From contig CAKRIZ010000020.1 of assembly GCA_934351445.1 (NCBI GenBank), positions 1 to 34,603 on the forward strand: a DNA stretch of 34,603 bases, read 5' to 3'. Position numbers and translations under genes: made by a program. Positions 1 through 9,318 of this stretch are shown in pieces (the stretch's first letter is position 1; each line of letters opens with the position of its first letter). The DNA comes from an uncultured Eubacterium sp. (GTDB taxonomy: Bacteria > Bacillota > Clostridia > Lachnospirales > Lachnospiraceae). The notes below the pieces were generated by a model, which saw nothing but the letters and a program-made list of their open reading frames with translations, did not search any database and had not been told where the DNA came from.

Positions 1-145
1 GAGCCAAGGCTGAAGAGACAGCGAGACACCGCCGGGCAATCGGAGCAGCTTGATCAGAATGCCACTGCGCCCACAGCTAGGTAGCCCGATGATTAAATAG
101 TTTCGCAAACGCCTATTTTTCTATATATGCGGAAAGGAGCATTTG

Positions 146-1645
146 ATGGGAAAATATACAGTGACAGACAATCTGAGACATAACAAGCATGTATTTGAGG
201 AGATTTTCTCAGACTGCTCAGACATCAAGATGGTCACGATGCAGTTGGGACAGGATGGGCAACTGGCATGTATGGTTGCCTATATAGAGATTGCCATGTC
301 AGCTTCAAACTATGGAAATTCTCAGATCGGAAAACTTCTGGGGACATTATCCGGGTGCAGCAGGGAGACGGTTGCCGGTTTTTTGTTGGAAAATGGTCGT
401 GGTATGACGGATGTGCAGATGTACCGTGATCTGGAGGATGCCGCGGCGGGGCTGCTCACAGGTGGTCTGATTTTGTTTGTGGACGGTGTCGACCGCGTAT
501 TCAAGATCTCGGACCGTGGATATCCGGGTATGGGTGTGCAGGAGACAGCATCGGAGAAGGTCACAAGGGGATCGAACGAGGGATTTTCAGATTCGGTAAA
601 GATGAATACGGCACTGATCCGGAAACGGCTGCGTGCGACAGAATTGAAGAATGTAGAAGCAACGGCGGGGCGCAGGACATCGACGCTGGTGAATCTCATG
701 TACATGCAGGGGATTGCCCGTATGGAAGTGCTGGAGGAGATCCGGCATCGATTGGAGCGATTTGAGATTGACGGCATATTGGACAGCGGAATGCTGGAGC
801 AATTGACAGAGCGGCGCTGGGCATCTCCGTTCCCGCAGTTCCAGACGACGGAGCGGCCAGATCGTGCAGTTCATGCATTGCTGGAAGGCAGGATTGTGCT
901 GCTGTGTGATAATTCACCGGTTGCATTGATTCTGCCGACGGACTGTAATGCATTTATGCAGACGAGCGATGACTATTATAATCGTCCGCAGATCGTCACG
1001 CTGGAGCGGATCGTGCGCTATCTGGCAGCTTTTTTTGCATTGTCATTACCGGCATTATATCTGGCAGTGATCAATTTCCATACCGGACTGCTGCCGACTG
1101 CGATGCTGCTGACCTTTGCCCAGGCGCGCGCGGGAGTGCCGTTCTCATCGTTGACGGAGCTGATACTTATGGAATTTGGATTTGAACTATTGCGGGAGGC
1201 AGGCGTGCGTGTGCCGGGAACGATGGGCAACACAATCGGTATCGTGGGGGGACTCATCATCGGAACCGCTGCGGTAGATGCCGGTATAGCAAGCCCGGTT
1301 GTAGTGATCATAGTGGCATTTACGGCACTGTGTTCATTTGCTATTCCAAATGAAGCATTTGCAACGGCATTCCGGCTGCTAAAATTTGTGATGATTCTGC
1401 TCAGTGCCTGGCTGGGTCTGTTTGGTTATCTGCTGGGACTGTTGGCGTTGTTGATTCATCTGTCCGGGTTGTATTCCTTTGGCGTACCGTATCTGATGCC
1501 ATTTGCCGTGTCAGGCGTGGAGGATGGGGCGCAATGGAAGGACAGCATCGTCCGTTTTCCGTTATTCTGGCTGGATCGGAGACCGGCATATGCCAGAGAG
1601 AGTAACCGGATACGTTTTCGCTGGCAGAAGAAACAGAAAAAATAG
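146..1645 (+). CDS. gerA: GerA-family spore germination receptor subunit A
   Basis: This is the A subunit of a nutrient germinant receptor, which sits in the spore inner membrane and works with B and C subunits to trigger germination. The 499-residue protein has a soluble N-terminal domain (about residues 1-290, with the family-like stretch EEIFSDCSDIKM near the start). It is followed by a hydrophobic half (about 290-470) with several membrane segments, and a basic C-terminal tail. I chose the ATG at 146 because AAGGAG lies 6 bases upstream; an in-frame TTG at 143 is too close to that site. It is the first gene of a gerA-gerB-gerC cluster, with gerB 13 bases downstream. Such operons are normally read by the forespore factor sigma-G, but I could not point to a convincing sigma-G promoter. 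The family call is firm; the germinant cannot be inferred. Confidence 0.93.
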   Translation: MGKYTVTDNLRHNKHVFEEIFSDCSDIKMVTMQLGQDGQLACMVAYIEIAMSASNYGNSQIGKLLGTLSGCSRETVAGFLLENGRGMTDVQMYRDLEDAAAGLLTGGLILFVDGVDRVFKISDRGYPGMGVQETASEKVTRGSNEGFSDSVKMNTALIRKRLRATELKNVEATAGRRTSTLVNLMYMQGIARMEVLEEIRHRLERFEIDGILDSGMLEQLTERRWASPFPQFQTTERPDRAVHALLEGRIVLLCDNSPVALILPTDCNAFMQTSDDYYNRPQIVTLERIVRYLAAFFALSLPALYLAVINFHTGLLPTAMLLTFAQARAGVPFSSLTELILMEFGFELLREAGVRVPGTMGNTIGIVGGLIIGTAAVDAGIASPVVVIIVAFTALCSFAIPNEAFATAFRLLKFVMILLSAWLGLFGYLLGLLALLIHLSGLYSFGVPYLMPFAVSGVEDGAQWKDSIVRFPLFWLDRRPAYARESNRIRFRWQKKQKK

Positions 1646-1658
1646 GGAAGGTGTCGGT

Positions 1659-2759
1659 ATGGATATCAAAAATGGGAAAATGTCCGGCAGACAGGCCGGA
1701 TACATGTTTTTTTACAGTTTTCTGGCATTGCCCGTATTGCTGCTGCCACAACAGCTGACGCGGATGAGTGGCATGGATGGATTTTTTGCACTTGTGATAG
1801 GAAGCCTGTCCGGGTATCTGTTTTTACGGATCGTACTCCTATTGATATCGCACATGGAGTGCAGCTACAGCGAACTGCTGCAGAGGTATCTGGGCAGATG
1901 GGCAACATGCATGGTAGAGTTATTGTATCTGCTCATTGCCTTGTTTACCGCTGCCTACGGACTGCAGCTTCTCTGTCAGGTTGTCAGTATGTATCTGATT
2001 CGCGACACACCGGCCTGGCTGGTTATGGGGGCAGTAACGATACTGATACTATATGGACTCGGAACAGATACGGAATGCAGGGGGCGTAGATGTGAATTGC
2101 TGTTTTGGTTTGTGGCAGTACCATTGCTGCTTATGGTACTGCTGGCTGTCTGGAATATCGAATCGGATCACTGGCTGCCGGTCGCGCAGATCAGCGGGCA
2201 GCAGTTGTTAGGCAGCAGTTATGTTGTGTTCGGCTATACGATGGTGATTGCCTGTTTACCAATCTATGCGGATGTGACCAGTCAGCGTGAACAATTGTGC
2301 ATGCATCTGAAGCGCAGTTACCTGTTCAGTATGATTTTGCAGATGATTCTGTTTTTGACGCTTACCGGCATCTATGGTGCACCTACGGTGGCAGTAATGG
2401 ATGATACCTTGATGGAACTGGCAGCAATGGTGAAAGTACCGGGAGGTTTTCTCGAACGACAGGATGCATGGATGTGTGGAATCTGGTTTGTAGGGATGTA
2501 TGTATTTGTGGAAACAGCGTGGCATGCGGTGACGTGGAGCATGGAACACATAGGTGGCCGGCAGCAGCGCCACTGGTCGCTGATCGGAAGCGGTGTACTG
2601 GTATATCTGGTGGCACTGCTGCTCTATCGTTACCGGAAATGGAATCTTGTGTTGGGGCATATATATCTGGCAGCTGCAGTGCCGGCACTCGTGCTGATTC
2701 TGACCGTGTTGACGGTTGTGGTGGTGTGGAGTACGCACAGAAAGGTGGAGAAAAAATAG
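1659..2759 (+). CDS. gerB: GerB-family spore germination permease
   Basis: The 366-residue protein is almost entirely hydrophobic with about ten predicted membrane helices, as expected for the endospore germination permease family (GerAB, amino acid-polyamine-cation superfamily fold). This subunit is thought to hold the germinant binding pocket. The N-terminus reads MDIKNGKMSGRQAGYMFFYS, matching the family pattern in which a short polar leader precedes helix 1. The start ATG at 1659 has GGGAAGG 8 bases upstream; the open frame extends further upstream, but that part overlaps gerA and lacks a ribosome site. It lies between gerA and gerC with almost no spacing, so the three are surely one transcript. 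Nothing suggests damage. Confidence 0.92.
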   Translation: MDIKNGKMSGRQAGYMFFYSFLALPVLLLPQQLTRMSGMDGFFALVIGSLSGYLFLRIVLLLISHMECSYSELLQRYLGRWATCMVELLYLLIALFTAAYGLQLLCQVVSMYLIRDTPAWLVMGAVTILILYGLGTDTECRGRRCELLFWFVAVPLLLMVLLAVWNIESDHWLPVAQISGQQLLGSSYVVFGYTMVIACLPIYADVTSQREQLCMHLKRSYLFSMILQMILFLTLTGIYGAPTVAVMDDTLMELAAMVKVPGGFLERQDAWMCGIWFVGMYVFVETAWHAVTWSMEHIGGRQQRHWSLIGSGVLVYLVALLLYRYRKWNLVLGHIYLAAAVPALVLILTVLTVVVVWSTHRKVEKK

Positions 2760-2761
2760 GA

Positions 2762-3754
2762 ATGGCAGACAAAATCACGCGCAGATGGAAGGTCACAGGA
2801 CTGTTGTTGGCAGTCAGTATGTGCCTGAATGGCTGCGGGCAGCTTGAGATTGAAAAACGGTCTTTTCCATTGGCTCTTGCTGTCTCACCGGCAGTGGGGC
2901 AGGATAGCTATGAATTTACATTTTTTTTCGAGGAGATGGAGAGTGCGGGCAGCAGTCTGTATCAAAAAGACAATGTCACGTTGACTGCCGCCGGTTATCC
3001 GCAGGCATATGCAATGTTTGGACGCTTGCAGGCGGCACAGCCGGATGACAGCCATATGCAGACTATTTTATTGTCGGAGGCATTAGCAGACGATACGCAA
3101 TTTCTCGGTTCGTTTTACCGATATGCAATGAAGGAACATCATTTTTCATGGAATACGATTGTCTATTTTATACAGGCTGATAGTCTGGACAAAGAAGAAC
3201 TGGCAGATGCTACAGGAGACCATCCGGGCAGCTATCTGATGAATATGGCGCAGAGCGACGAACAGGAAAAAAATGCCGGAGTTCCTACGCTGGGAGATCT
3301 GTATATGGAACAGCAGAATCGGGAAAAAGTGTTGTTGCTGCCGGTGCTGGGGGAGCATTGGCCGCCGCATGTAGATCATTATGTCGTGCAAAGCTGTGGT
3401 CTGCCTCAGCAAACGGTCGCCCCGGATACGGCCAGACTCATTCAACTGCTACAGGGAAAACTGCGCAAGATGCAGTTGGGGCTTGCAGATGGTACGATCG
3501 TCGAACTTAGTGGAATCAGAAGTGAACGCAGATACCTGCCACAGAATGGACGCTGGTGTGTAGAACTGCATATGGACGCTGTGGCGCAGAACCGGCTGCA
3601 GCTATCAGAACAGGAAAGAGCACGCCTGCAGCAGGAGAGTACCGACCTGTTATGTAAACGTCTGGCACCCGTCACAAAATGGGCACAGATCAGGGATTCG
3701 GATGGGCAGCTTGTGCAGCCGCAGTATAGGATTGATCTTCAGGTACTTGAATAA
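2762..3754 (+). CDS. gerC: Ger(x)C-family spore germination lipoprotein
   Basis: The 330-residue C subunit of the germinant receptor is expected to be a lipoprotein on the outer face of the spore inner membrane. The N-terminus has a basic stretch, a hydrophobic segment and a lipobox ending LNGC, so Cys25 is the likely lipidated residue. Next comes the characteristic opening GQLEIEKRSFPLALAVS, close to the 'xxEIxxxxxVxxxgiD' start of Ger(x)C proteins. It is somewhat shorter than typical members (about 370-400 residues). The start ATG at 2762 is 2 bases after the gerB stop, with GGTGGAG upstream inside the end of gerB, which suggests translational coupling. An open frame reaching back to 2468 is only a shadow inside gerB. 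Confidence 0.9.
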   Translation: MADKITRRWKVTGLLLAVSMCLNGCGQLEIEKRSFPLALAVSPAVGQDSYEFTFFFEEMESAGSSLYQKDNVTLTAAGYPQAYAMFGRLQAAQPDDSHMQTILLSEALADDTQFLGSFYRYAMKEHHFSWNTIVYFIQADSLDKEELADATGDHPGSYLMNMAQSDEQEKNAGVPTLGDLYMEQQNREKVLLLPVLGEHWPPHVDHYVVQSCGLPQQTVAPDTARLIQLLQGKLRKMQLGLADGTIVELSGIRSERRYLPQNGRWCVELHMDAVAQNRLQLSEQERARLQQESTDLLCKRLAPVTKWAQIRDSDGQLVQPQYRIDLQVLE

Positions 3755-3825
3755 GTCTGTAAAGAGGCGGCTATACTTCTTTTTAGGATACACGCGGTGT
3801 GTTGTGTGCCAAAAGGAGGAAAATC

Positions 3826-4467
3826 ATGGAAAACACAGGCTTTGTAATCAATGAAAAAAGGAAGACCGTTAATCGGGTATTATTTGTTGTGTGCACGCTG
3901 TTGTTATTGACAGGATGTTATCTGTTTGCAGCAAATGCAGTGCGGGCACGTCAGGTCGAAGCAATTTCTGATAAAGTGCTGCGTTTTCATGTGATTGCCA
4001 AAAGTGACAGCGAAAACGACCAGCGCCGAAAACTGCTTGTGCGGGATGCTGTCGGTGCGTGGATGGAACTTAAGCTGCAACATGCAAAAGACAGGGCAGA
4101 CTGCGAACAGATCATTGATGAAAATATGGACCAGATCCGTGCAGTTGCAGAGCAGACGCTGGAGCAGGACGGAGAAGCGGAGCAGGTGCGTGTGCAGCTT
4201 GCAAATGTAGAATTCCCGGATAAGGTGTACGGCGATTATACATTTCCTGCCGGCACGTACCGGGCATTGCAGATCATAATCGGAGATGGTGAGGGCCATA
4301 ATTGGTGGTGTGTGCTGTATCCCAATCTGTGCTTTTCATCGGAGGGCTATGACGTGACTGGTGAGAAAGCAAAACAGGAACTCACACAGGTACTCAGTGC
4401 CACAGAATATCAGACATTGCTGCGGGAACACCGCTACCGGCTCCGGTTCCGTTTCCTGAAAAAATAG
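3826..4467 (+). CDS. spoIIR: Stage II sporulation protein R (SpoIIR)
   Basis: SpoIIR is made in the forespore and secreted into the intermembrane space, where it activates the SpoIIGA protease that processes pro-sigma-E in the mother cell. The 213-residue protein has an N-terminal hydrophobic segment (about 17-38) and two family hallmarks: LRFHVIAKSDSENDQ near residue 55 and the GHNWWCVLYPNLCF block near 160. The hydrophobic segment ends in LLTGC, which looks like a lipobox (Cys31), so this version could be lipid-anchored; that is inference. The ATG at 3826 is preceded by AAAAGGAGGA. It lies 71 bases after gerC, so it may have its own promoter or be read through from the ger operon. The family call is very secure. 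Confidence 0.94.
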   Translation: MENTGFVINEKRKTVNRVLFVVCTLLLLTGCYLFAANAVRARQVEAISDKVLRFHVIAKSDSENDQRRKLLVRDAVGAWMELKLQHAKDRADCEQIIDENMDQIRAVAEQTLEQDGEAEQVRVQLANVEFPDKVYGDYTFPAGTYRALQIIIGDGEGHNWWCVLYPNLCFSSEGYDVTGEKAKQELTQVLSATEYQTLLREHRYRLRFRFLKK

Positions 4468-4487
4468 TTGGAATGAAGCAATAAAGG

Positions 4488-4516
4488 TTTTCATAAGGGA
4501 TAAAAACTGATATACT
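4488..4516 (+). promoter_or_regulatory. Predicted sigma-A promoter for the DUF1934-galU pair
   Basis: TTTTCA (4488-4493) and TATACT (4511-4516) are separated by 17 bases. The pair sits just upstream of the DUF1934 ribosome site. The -10 is strong and the -35 matches the consensus at 4 of 6 positions. Confidence 0.6.
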
Positions 4517-4540
4517 AAATGAGAAACAAAGGAGGCATAC

Positions 4541-4993
4541 ATGACAAAGGATGTATTAGTAACGATCTCCGGTCTGCAGTTTTCAAAGGACAGTGGAGAG
4601 ACACCGGAGCCGGTCGAGGTGACATGCCCGGGTACATATTATAAAAAGAATGATAAGCACTATGTGATCTATGATGAGATCATAGAAGGGTTTGACGGAG
4701 TGACGAAAAATACACTGAAGCTGCAGCCTGGCTCACTCGATATCATGAAGCGTGGTGTCAGCAATGTGCACATGGTATTTGAGAAAAATAAAAAGAACCG
4801 GACATGCTACAATATGCCGTTTGGCAGTCTGATGATGGGGATCGATGCCAGAGGCGTGACGTTTGAGGAGTCAGAGCATCATATTCATGCCAGTGTCAGC
4901 TATGAACTGGAGATGAATTTTGAAAAAATGGCGGATTGCGAGATCCACATAGATATCCGTTCAAAAGGAATCGGGAATTTTCAACTGGCGTAG
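4541..4993 (+). CDS. DUF1934 (YwiB-like) beta-barrel protein
   Basis: The 150-residue cytoplasmic protein resembles the DUF1934/YwiB family, small calycin-like beta-barrels of unknown role in Firmicutes. Visible family features are the opening KDVLVTISGLQF, the central PGTYYKKNDKHYVIYDE stretch, and the block VHMVFEKNKKNRTCYNMPFG. There is no signal peptide or membrane segment. The start ATG at 4541 has GGAGG 5 bases upstream and a predicted promoter at 4488-4516. It is followed after 23 bases by galU, so the two are probably co-transcribed. The function is unknown; co-transcription with a nucleotide-sugar enzyme is only a weak hint. Confidence 0.82.
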   Translation: MTKDVLVTISGLQFSKDSGETPEPVEVTCPGTYYKKNDKHYVIYDEIIEGFDGVTKNTLKLQPGSLDIMKRGVSNVHMVFEKNKKNRTCYNMPFGSLMMGIDARGVTFEESEHHIHASVSYELEMNFEKMADCEIHIDIRSKGIGNFQLA

Positions 4994-5016
4994 AGCCGAC
5001 AAGGGGGAGGATACAA

Positions 5017-5907
5017 ATGAAAGTCAGAAAAGCAATTATTCCGGCAGCAGGGTTAGGGACCCGTTTTTTGCCGGCAACAAAGGCACAGCCGAAGGAGATG
5101 CTGCCGATCGTTGACAAGCCGACGATCCAGTATATTATTGAGGAGGCTGTAGCTTCCGGTATCGAGGACATTATTGTCGTGACCGGACGAAATAAGCGCT
5201 CGATCGAAGATCATTTTGATCGTTCGATTGAGCTGGAGCTGGAATTGGAACGCAGCGGAAAGACAGAGATGCTGCAGATGGTGCGTGAGATTCCGGAGAT
5301 GGCCAATCTGCATTATATCCGGCAGAAGGAGCCGCGCGGACTCGGACACGCGATTCTCGCAGCCAGTCATTTTATCGGGGATGAGCCGTTTGCTGTTTTG
5401 CTCGGTGATGACGTGGTTGTGTCAAAAAAACCGTGTTTAAAGCAGATGCTCGAAGTGTATGATGAATATCAGACGACGATCCTGGGTGTGCAGACGGTCG
5501 CGCATGAAGCTGTAAATAAATATGGTATTGTAGACGGTCATATGGTAGATACGCGTATCTACAAGGTAGATGATATGATCGAAAAACCGAATCTGGATGA
5601 GGCACCGACGGATGTGGCAGTACTCGGCCGCTACATCATCACACCGCAGATCTTTCCACTTCTGGAGACGCAGGACGCCGGAAAGGGTGGCGAGATCCAG
5701 TTGACGGACGCGCTGCGCAGGCTGGCAAAGGAGCAGCCGGTCTATGCATATGATTTTAAGGGACACCGTTATGATGTCGGAACCAAGATCGGTTTTATTC
5801 AGGCCAATATTGAGTTTGCATTACGGAATGATTCGCTGAAAAAAGAGATGAAGGAATATCTGGATACACTGAACCGTTATATGGATGCAATGCTTGAATA
5901 TGAATAG
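5017..5907 (+). CDS. galU: UTP--glucose-1-phosphate uridylyltransferase
   Basis: GalU makes UDP-glucose from UTP and glucose-1-phosphate, feeding cell-envelope glycan and polysaccharide synthesis. The 296-residue length is normal. The nucleotide-binding signature AAGLGTRFLPATKAQPKEML covers residues 10-29, followed by IVDKPTIQYIIEEAVASGI. Further family blocks are KEPRGLGHAI, FAVLLGDDV and GGEIQLTDALR. The ATG at 5017 follows GGGGGAGG with 6 bases of spacing; an open frame reaching back to 4936 overlaps the previous gene and is not the start. The gene ends at a strong bidirectional terminator. Confidence 0.95.
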   Translation: MKVRKAIIPAAGLGTRFLPATKAQPKEMLPIVDKPTIQYIIEEAVASGIEDIIVVTGRNKRSIEDHFDRSIELELELERSGKTEMLQMVREIPEMANLHYIRQKEPRGLGHAILAASHFIGDEPFAVLLGDDVVVSKKPCLKQMLEVYDEYQTTILGVQTVAHEAVNKYGIVDGHMVDTRIYKVDDMIEKPNLDEAPTDVAVLGRYIITPQIFPLLETQDAGKGGEIQLTDALRRLAKEQPVYAYDFKGHRYDVGTKIGFIQANIEFALRNDSLKKEMKEYLDTLNRYMDAMLEYE

Positions 5908-5910
5908 CTA

Positions 5911-5938
5911 AAAAAAGAAGCCGTACGGCTTCTTTTTT
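5911..5938. terminator. Bidirectional rho-independent terminator
   Basis: The perfect palindrome GAAGCCGTACGGCTTC (5917-5932) is flanked by six A on the left and six T on the right, so it works in both directions. It lies between galU (plus) and the convergent minus-strand gene ending at 5948. Confidence 0.9.
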
Positions 5939-5947
5939 ATAGCTATT

Positions 5948-6397
5948 TTACATTCCTGCTTTTTCTTTTAACTTTGTCATGAAACTCTTCTTATGGGGAA
6001 CTGTCTCTAACGGACCGCGCATACCCTTGATACCGGTAATATACAGACCACTTACGGTAGCCTTGATCTGCTGCTTGACAGGAATCTGCTCGAAGATCTC
6101 AGCATCGCACAGGAATGTCATGACCTTCGGTCCGACCTTTGCCTTTACGACAGGCATCTTGGAGCGGCGCATCATCTTGGGTGTCTGGTCAAGTACTGCC
6201 TGAGGCAGACCGGACTCGGTTAGTTTTAATTTTTTCTTATCTATGACGAGCAGAGGGATGGTCTGGGCAACGGCTGCCATCTGTGCATCCTGCTCCTCCT
6301 TTCTTTTCTGCATTTTCTTTCCCAGAAAGTACAGAACGACCATTACAACGATCAGTACTGCTAAGATGACCAGAAAAACGATCATAGGTGTTGACAT
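5948..6397 (-). CDS. Single-pass membrane protein of unknown function
   Basis: The 149-residue protein starts with a long hydrophobic helix (about residues 5-25), then a highly charged juxtamembrane stretch (KKMQKRKEEQ), then a soluble domain of about 110 residues rich in K, V and P. The topology looks like N-out/C-in with a cytoplasmic domain. I do not recognise a named family, although the ORF is clearly coding: it has a strong ribosome site (AAGGAGGA just before the ATG at 6397), its own promoter, and a terminator right after the stop. It is transcribed alone, divergently from the foldase lipoprotein gene. No catalytic motif is visible. Confidence 0.8.
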   Translation of the reverse strand: MSTPMIVFLVILAVLIVVMVVLYFLGKKMQKRKEEQDAQMAAVAQTIPLLVIDKKKLKLTESGLPQAVLDQTPKMMRRSKMPVVKAKVGPKVMTFLCDAEIFEQIPVKQQIKATVSGLYITGIKGMRGPLETVPHKKSFMTKLKEKAGM

Positions 6398-6430
6398 AAT
6401 TTATCCTCCTTGCTTTCAAATCCGAAATCT

Positions 6431-6459
6431 ATTGTACCATTCCATTGGACAAAAATCAA
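6431..6459 (-). promoter_or_regulatory. Predicted sigma-A promoter (minus strand) for the 149-residue membrane protein
   Basis: Read on the minus strand, TTGATT (6459-6454) and TACAAT (6436-6431) are 17 bases apart, upstream of the ATG at 6397. Confidence 0.6.
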
Positions 6460-6590
6460 TAAAACCTTTTCATTTCATGGTTTCTATGGTAACATTTAAA
6501 TTAATGTCCGCGCAGGATCTTGCATTTTCTGCAAAGTCCGTGAGAAAATAGTTCACCGTGTGGGCAAACAGGAAAGGAAGTAAGCGTAAT

Positions 6591-7754
6591 ATGAAGCAAA
6601 CAATAAGACGACAGATAGCGGCAGCCGCACTGGCAGTCGTGCTGACAGTGACTGCGGCAGGCTGTGGCGCTGGAAATACAGATGGAAAAAAAGTCAGTAA
6701 CGTGCGTACCTATGATGTAGAAAAATATGTGACGCTCGGTGCCTATGACGGTATGGATGTTACGGTAGAGGGAAAATTCGATGTCACGGATGAGGATGTC
6801 GAGAACTATATTGATAACATGCTGACCTACTATCCGACTTATGAGGACACGGACAAGCAGACAGTAGAAAACGGTGATTGTGTCAATATCGATTATGAAG
6901 GGAAAAAGGACGGTGTTGCGTTTGACGGCGGTACAGCACAGGATTATGTGCTGGAGATAGGATCACATACATTTATTGATGGGTTTGAAGAGGGTCTGGT
7001 CGGTGTGGATGTGGGTGATACCGTAGATCTTGACCTGACATTTCCGGAGGATTATCAGTCTGAAGAACTGGCTGGCGCAGCAGTTGTATTTACGGTCAAG
7101 GTCAATAAGATCGTGAAAAAGCTGGATACCAGCTATGAGGAGCTGACAGACGATTTCGTAGCCGATAACCTCAATTATAGCACGGTGGATGATCTGTACA
7201 ATGAGACAAAGTCTTATCTGGAGAAATCTAATGAAGAAAACCGCACGGTAGCAGCGCGCACAGCGGTTCTGGATCAGCTGATTGCAAACAGCAAGATCGC
7301 GATCCCCGATGGACTGCTTGATCAGAAAGTAGATCAGTATATTCAGCAGTTTACCGCACAGAATTGTACGGATGGCAATACCCTGTCAGATTATCTCTCA
7401 GCAAATTACAACATGACAGAGGACGATTTTAAGTCGACGATCACAAATGAGATGGAATCCAATCTGGATGACGAGCTGGTGCTTGAGGCACTCGTAAAAG
7501 CAGAGGGCGGGACACTGGATGAAAAAGGCTTTGCTGATTATATCGCAACTGCGATGCAGAGCGGTAATTATAAGACAGAGGATGAACTCTACGCTGCCTA
7601 TGACAGTGATTACGAAGATGGAAAAAGCTATCTGGAGCATCGTTATCTGCTCACGACGGCACTGACCAATCTGATTGACGAATGCAATATCACATACACC
7701 GGTGTAGATGCGGGCAGTACAGATGCTTCGGACAGCACACAAAAAGCACAGTAA
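6591..7754 (+). CDS. Exported trigger-factor-like peptidyl-prolyl isomerase lipoprotein
   Basis: The 387-residue protein has an N-terminal signal with lipobox TAAGC (Cys25), so it should be anchored outside the membrane. After a short linker comes an FKBP-type isomerase domain (about 75-200) with GDCVNIDYEGKKDGVAFDGG and GSHTFIDGFEEGLVGVDVGD. This is the arrangement seen in trigger factor. The rest (about 200-370) is helical and acidic, like the trigger factor chaperone domain. The N-terminal ribosome-binding domain of trigger factor is replaced by the lipoprotein signal. The likely role is folding of secreted proteins, comparable to PrsA. The ATG at 6591 (GGAAAGGAAG upstream) is preferred over an in-frame GTG at 6558, because only the former puts the signal peptide at the N-terminus. 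asnS follows after 64 bases. Confidence 0.88.
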   Translation: MKQTIRRQIAAAALAVVLTVTAAGCGAGNTDGKKVSNVRTYDVEKYVTLGAYDGMDVTVEGKFDVTDEDVENYIDNMLTYYPTYEDTDKQTVENGDCVNIDYEGKKDGVAFDGGTAQDYVLEIGSHTFIDGFEEGLVGVDVGDTVDLDLTFPEDYQSEELAGAAVVFTVKVNKIVKKLDTSYEELTDDFVADNLNYSTVDDLYNETKSYLEKSNEENRTVAARTAVLDQLIANSKIAIPDGLLDQKVDQYIQQFTAQNCTDGNTLSDYLSANYNMTEDDFKSTITNEMESNLDDELVLEALVKAEGGTLDEKGFADYIATAMQSGNYKTEDELYAAYDSDYEDGKSYLEHRYLLTTALTNLIDECNITYTGVDAGSTDASDSTQKAQ

Positions 7755-7818
7755 AAACCGCAGCAGGAAACAGCGATCATTATTTGATGACTATTTATTA
7801 TAGAAGGGGATTAAAACA

Positions 7819-9210
7819 ATGGATTTAACAAATGTAAGAGAATTGTTCAGGAACAGAGAGGCGTATCTTGGCAAAGAGGTCACGATCGGAGGCTGGGTAC
7901 GCAGCAACCGTAACTCAAAAAACTTCGGCTTTATCGTAGTTAATGACGGTACATTTTTTGAGCCGGTACAGGTTGTGTACGGAGATGGATTGGACAATTT
8001 TGAGGCTATCAGCAAATTAAATGTAGGTGCGGCAATCATTGTCACCGGAGAACTGGTGGAGACACCGCAGGCGAAACAGCCGTTTGAGATCCAGGCAGCA
8101 CATGTGGAAGTAGAGGGTGTATCTGATCCTGGTTATCCGCTGCAGAAGAAGAAGCACAGCTTTGAATATCTGCGTACCATCTCACATCTCCGTCCGAGAA
8201 CCAACACATTTGAGGCTGTATTCCGTGTGCGCTCACTGATCGCATATGCGATTCATAAATTTTTCCAGGAGCAGGATTTTGTATATGTGCATACACCCCT
8301 GATTACCGGCAGTGATTGTGAAGGCGCTGGTGAGATGTTCCAGGTGACAACGATGGATCTGAATCAAATACCGAAAAATGAGGACGGTACCGTCAATTAC
8401 CGTCAGGATTTCTTTGGAAAGCCGACGAATCTGACCGTTAGCGGTCAGCTCAATGGAGAGGCGTATGCGATGGCATTCAAGAACATCTATACATTTGGCC
8501 CGACGTTCCGTGCGGAGAATTCCAACACGACGCGTCATGCCGCAGAGTTCTGGATGATTGAGCCGGAGATGGCATTTGCAGATCTGCAGGATAACATGGA
8601 TCTGGCAGAGGCAATGCTGAAATATATTATCAATTATGTATTAGAGCATGCACCGGAGGAGATGAACTTCTTCAATAATTTCATTGATAAGGGACTGCTC
8701 GACCGTCTGCATCATGTGGCGGAGTCCGATTTTGCACGTGTCACCTATACAGAGGCAATCGAGATTCTGGAAAAGCACAATGATAAGTTTGAATACAAAG
8801 TATCCTGGGGCGTAGACCTGCAGACAGAGCATGAGCGCTATCTGACCGAGGAGATCTATAAGCGTCCGGTATTCGTGACAGATTACCCGAAGGAGATCAA
8901 GGCATTCTATATGAAATTAAATGATGACGGCAAGACTGTGGCAGCCGTAGACTGTCTCGTGCCGGGTATCGGTGAGATTATCGGAGGCTCCCAGAGAGAG
9001 GACGATTATGAGAAGCTGCTCGCCAGACTGGATGAACTTGGCTTAAAAGAAGAAGATTACAGCTTTTATCTGGATCTGCGCAAGTACGGCAGTGCCAGAC
9101 ATGCAGGCTTTGGCCTGGGCTTTGAGCGCTGCGTGATGTACCTGACCGGAATGAGCAATATCCGCGATGTCATTCCGTTCCCCCGTACAGTCAATAACTG
9201 CGAGCTGTAG
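7819..9210 (+). CDS. asnS: Asparaginyl-tRNA synthetase
   Basis: This class IIb aminoacyl-tRNA synthetase charges tRNA-Asn. The 463-residue length is typical. The N-terminal OB-fold anticodon-binding domain (about 1-110) contains [19 protein letters not shown]. The catalytic domain shows motif 2 ([20 protein letters not shown]) and motif 3 ([15 protein letters not shown] followed by [11 protein letters not shown]). The Asn- rather than Asp-specific call rests on the overall match to AsnS, including the [11 protein letters not shown] stretch. The start ATG at 7819 is preceded by GAAGGGG. No T-box leader fits in the 64-base gap upstream, so it may be read with the foldase gene or from an unseen promoter. 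Confidence 0.96.
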   Translation: MDLTNVRELFRNREAYLGKEVTIGGWVRSNRNSKNFGFIVVNDGTFFEPVQVVYGDGLDNFEAISKLNVGAAIIVTGELVETPQAKQPFEIQAAHVEVEGVSDPGYPLQKKKHSFEYLRTISHLRPRTNTFEAVFRVRSLIAYAIHKFFQEQDFVYVHTPLITGSDCEGAGEMFQVTTMDLNQIPKNEDGTVNYRQDFFGKPTNLTVSGQLNGEAYAMAFKNIYTFGPTFRAENSNTTRHAAEFWMIEPEMAFADLQDNMDLAEAMLKYIINYVLEHAPEEMNFFNNFIDKGLLDRLHHVAESDFARVTYTEAIEILEKHNDKFEYKVSWGVDLQTEHERYLTEEIYKRPVFVTDYPKEIKAFYMKLNDDGKTVAAVDCLVPGIGEIIGGSQREDDYEKLLARLDELGLKEEDYSFYLDLRKYGSARHAGFGLGFERCVMYLTGMSNIRDVIPFPRTVNNCEL

Positions 9211-9219
9211 GATATCAGC

Positions 9220-9248
9220 TTGGGATTTTTAGTAAAATGTGCTATAAT
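9220..9248 (+). promoter_or_regulatory. Predicted sigma-A promoter for the c-di-GMP regulator gene
   Basis: TTGGGA (9220-9225) and a perfect TATAAT (9243-9248) are separated by 17 bases. The pair lies immediately after asnS, giving a leader of about 65 nt before the GTG start at 9319. Confidence 0.7.
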
Positions 9249-9318
9249 TTTATAAGTTATCGCGTATAGGATACAAACTTGAAAAGTAAGGCGTGGCACA
9301 GATGGAGGAGGTACTGTT

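Noticed and set aside
1..108. Minus-strand open frame with a P-loop-like stretch (LIIGLPSCGRSGILIKLL) running off the left edge.
   Set aside because: The only possible start is a TTG at 108-106 with no ribosome site, a stop codon lies just upstream, and Walker A lysine is replaced by Arg; too little sequence to support a gene, although a partial ATPase cannot be excluded.
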